In this document: piece by piece, positions 62,605 through 64,000 of the stretch
Position numbering within the stretch: the stretch's first letter is position 1
Layout: each line of letters starts with the position of its first letter
DNA from: Planctomycetaceae bacterium
GTDB lineage: Bacteria > Planctomycetota > Planctomycetia > Planctomycetales > Planctomycetaceae
Assembly (NCBI GenBank): GCA_019636285.1
Contig: JAHBXV010000034.1
Location: 1 to 64,000, forward strand
Length of the DNA: 64,000 nt
Direction of reading: 5' to 3'
Made by a program: the position numbers and the translations under genes
Notes under the pieces: generated by a model
Database searches by the model: none
Told to the model about the DNA's origin: nothing
Seen by the model: the letters and a program-made list of their open reading frames with translations, nothing else

Positions 62605-64000
62605 ATGACTGAATCCGCAGCCGCCCGCCGCTTTGTCGTCGGACTTGATTTAGGGACCACTAACTCGGCCCTGGCGTACCTCGATACGACCGATCCCGCG
62701 CGCGCGATTTGCACATTCGCTGTCCCGCAGGTCACCGCTCCCGGGCAAGTGGAAGCCCTGGAAACGCTGCCGTCGTTTTTGTATCAGCCTGCGAACGGAG
62801 AATTCGCTAAGGACGCGCTGCGGCTTCCGTGGGGCGATGACGGGTCGGACGGTGTCGTTGGGTTGTTCGCGCGCGATCAGGGGGCACTCCATCCCGGCCG
62901 ATTAATCGCCTCGGCCAAGTCATGGTTGTGCCATGCGGGGGTCGACCGGACGGCGGACCTGCTTCCCTGGGAGGGGGGCGATGATGTCCCCCGGCTGTCT
63001 CCGGTCGCGGTCAGCAGTCGCTATCTGGCGCACTACCGCGCGGCTTGGGACCGGGCGTTTCCCGAGCATCCGCTGGCCGAACAGGATCTGGTCGTTACGC
63101 TGCCGGCTTCGTTCGATGAAGTCGCTCGCGAACTGACCGTGCAGGCGGCTCGTCAGGCGGGGCTGCCGCGCATCATCCTCATTGAAGAACCTCAGGCCGC
63201 CTTCTATGCCTGGATTGCCAAACACCAGCATGACTGGGACCAGCAAGTCTCGCTCGGTCAGAAGATTCTCGTTTGCGACGTCGGCGGCGGCACGACCGAT
63301 TTCACGCTGATTCGCGTCCGCCGCAGCGCGGAAGGGCTCGTCCAGTTTCATCGCGTGGCCGTGGGCAACCATCTGATTCTGGGGGGCGACAACATGGACC
63401 TCGCCGTCGCCCATCGTCTGGAACAGCAACTCGCGAAGGATGGCCGACTGGAGCCGCGGGCCTGGTCGTTGCTACTGCGGGCCAGCCGTCGGGTGAAGGA
63501 GACCCTGCTCACCGAGAATGCGCCCGACGCGCTCCCGCTGACGATTCCCGGCGTCGGGTCCCGGCTGATCGGCGGTGGGACCAGAATCTCGGTTGATCGC
63601 GCGACGATTTATGAAGTCGTTGCCGAAGGCTTCTTTCCGAATGTGCCGCTGGATGCGATGCCTTCGCAAGTGGCGTCGGGCTTTCAGGAGTTTGGGCTTC
63701 CCTACGCGGCCGATGCAGCCATCACACGGCATCTGGCTTCGTTTCTGACGACTCATCGCCATGCCGGTGACAACGACGCGGCCGCGATCGACGACGGAGC
63801 CGACCCGGCACGACCGGAGATTGTGCTCTTCAATGGCGGTGTCTTCGAGTCACCCCTGTTGCAGCAGCGCGTCATCGACTCGCTGAGTAACTGGTTTGGC
63901 GGAGCGACCAATTGGCGGCCGCTGGTTCTCGATCACGAACGACTCGATCTGGCCGTCGCCCGCGGCGCGGCTTACTACGGCATGGTCCGTCGCGGGGAAG
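62605..64000 (+). CDS. Hsp70/DnaK-family protein, truncated by window end
   Basis: The frame is open from ATG 62605 to the window edge (465 residues seen). It starts FVVGLDLGTTNSALAYLD, the phosphate-1 loop of Hsp70-type ATPases. LVVTLPASFDEVARELTVQAARQAGLPRIILIEEPQAAFYAW and LVCDVGGGTTDFTLIRV (phosphate-2) and VLFNGGVFESPLLQQRVID follow. It differs from DnaK in its insertions (KHQHDWDQQVSLGQ) and belongs with the HscC/uncharacterised Hsp70 group common in Planctomycetota. Its substrate-binding domain lies beyond the window. No DnaJ or GrpE gene is in view. Confidence 0.88.
   Translation, partial: MTESAAARRFVVGLDLGTTNSALAYLDTTDPARAICTFAVPQVTAPGQVEALETLPSFLYQPANGEFAKDALRLPWGDDGSDGVVGLFARDQGALHPGRLIASAKSWLCHAGVDRTADLLPWEGGDDVPRLSPVAVSSRYLAHYRAAWDRAFPEHPLAEQDLVVTLPASFDEVARELTVQAARQAGLPRIILIEEPQAAFYAWIAKHQHDWDQQVSLGQKILVCDVGGGTTDFTLIRVRRSAEGLVQFHRVAVGNHLILGGDNMDLAVAHRLEQQLAKDGRLEPRAWSLLLRASRRVKETLLTENAPDALPLTIPGVGSRLIGGGTRISVDRATIYEVVAEGFFPNVPLDAMPSQVASGFQEFGLPYAADAAITRHLASFLTTHRHAGDNDAAAIDDGADPARPEIVLFNGGVFESPLLQQRVIDSLSNWFGGATNWRPLVLDHERLDLAVARGAAYYGMVRRGE

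Overview
The window is GC-rich bacterial chromosome, almost certainly from a member of the Planctomycetota. Three prepilin-like proteins of the DUF1559 type with the H-x9-DG processing motif (or a variant of it) support this. So do a TPR protein carrying two RNA polymerase alpha C-terminal domains, many signal-peptide proteins of planctomycete type, a secreted FAD oxidoreductase, and abundant intergenic hairpin repeats. I see no rRNA, tRNA, CRISPR array, prophage or intact insertion sequence. About fifty protein genes are supported. The gene at the right edge (Hsp70 family) is cut by the window.

Layout. 0.1-7.2 kb: a small secreted protein, a c-type heme DUF3365-like protein, an ASCH-domain protein, a large membrane protein with a split alpha/beta-hydrolase signature, and a secreted TPR protein. 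7.6-11.2 kb (minus strand): a glycan operon of sugar transferase, ATP-grasp ligase, HAD hydrolase and DegT aminotransferase; the first three genes overlap by 4 bp. 11.6-17.6 kb: a secreted protein, mnmA, a JmjC-like cupin and two FemAB/CelD-type acyltransferases, probably also envelope-glycan related. 17.9-24.5 kb: an orphan CpaF-type ATPase, a secreted FAD oxidoreductase, a BatA/VWA-like protein and a small lipoprotein.

24.6-36.1 kb is the most distinctive region. A DUF1559 gene diverges from an ECF sigma factor, followed on the plus strand by a membrane protein, a short GspE/PilB ATPase, three GspF/PilC-type platform proteins, three pseudopilin-like proteins and two more DUF1559 proteins. 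It looks like a self-contained pseudopilus or secretion assembly locus with its own sigma factor, but without a secretin or prepilin peptidase inside the window.

36.4-43.0 kb (minus strand) reads as a catabolic operon: SSS symporter, HEAT-sialidase, AstE/AspA-type deacylase, SDR dehydrogenase and a DHDPS/N-acetylneuraminate-lyase family aldolase, suggesting use of a sialic-acid-like sugar. 43.3-46.5 kb: a CheX, CheY and HDOD-GGDEF signalling set. 46.5-64 kb: SpoIID-like protein, TPR-alphaCTD protein, a secreted protein, Ppx/GppA, ROK glucokinase, a small membrane protein, CsrA, Gfo/Idh/MocA oxidoreductase, an RNase Z-like metallo-hydrolase, an internally duplicated membrane protein, a GH88/105 hydrolase, Pgi and Hsp70.

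Between genes lie several families of short dispersed repeats with inverted termini. Family A (88 bp, 3 copies) directly abuts one start codon and one stop codon. Family B (about 75 bp, 4 copies) shows a compensatory change in its terminal stem. Families C and D are hairpin modules, some in inverted pairs that flank genes. Conventional start-site choice on this DNA often extends real genes into these repeats; I give the start I think is right in each case.
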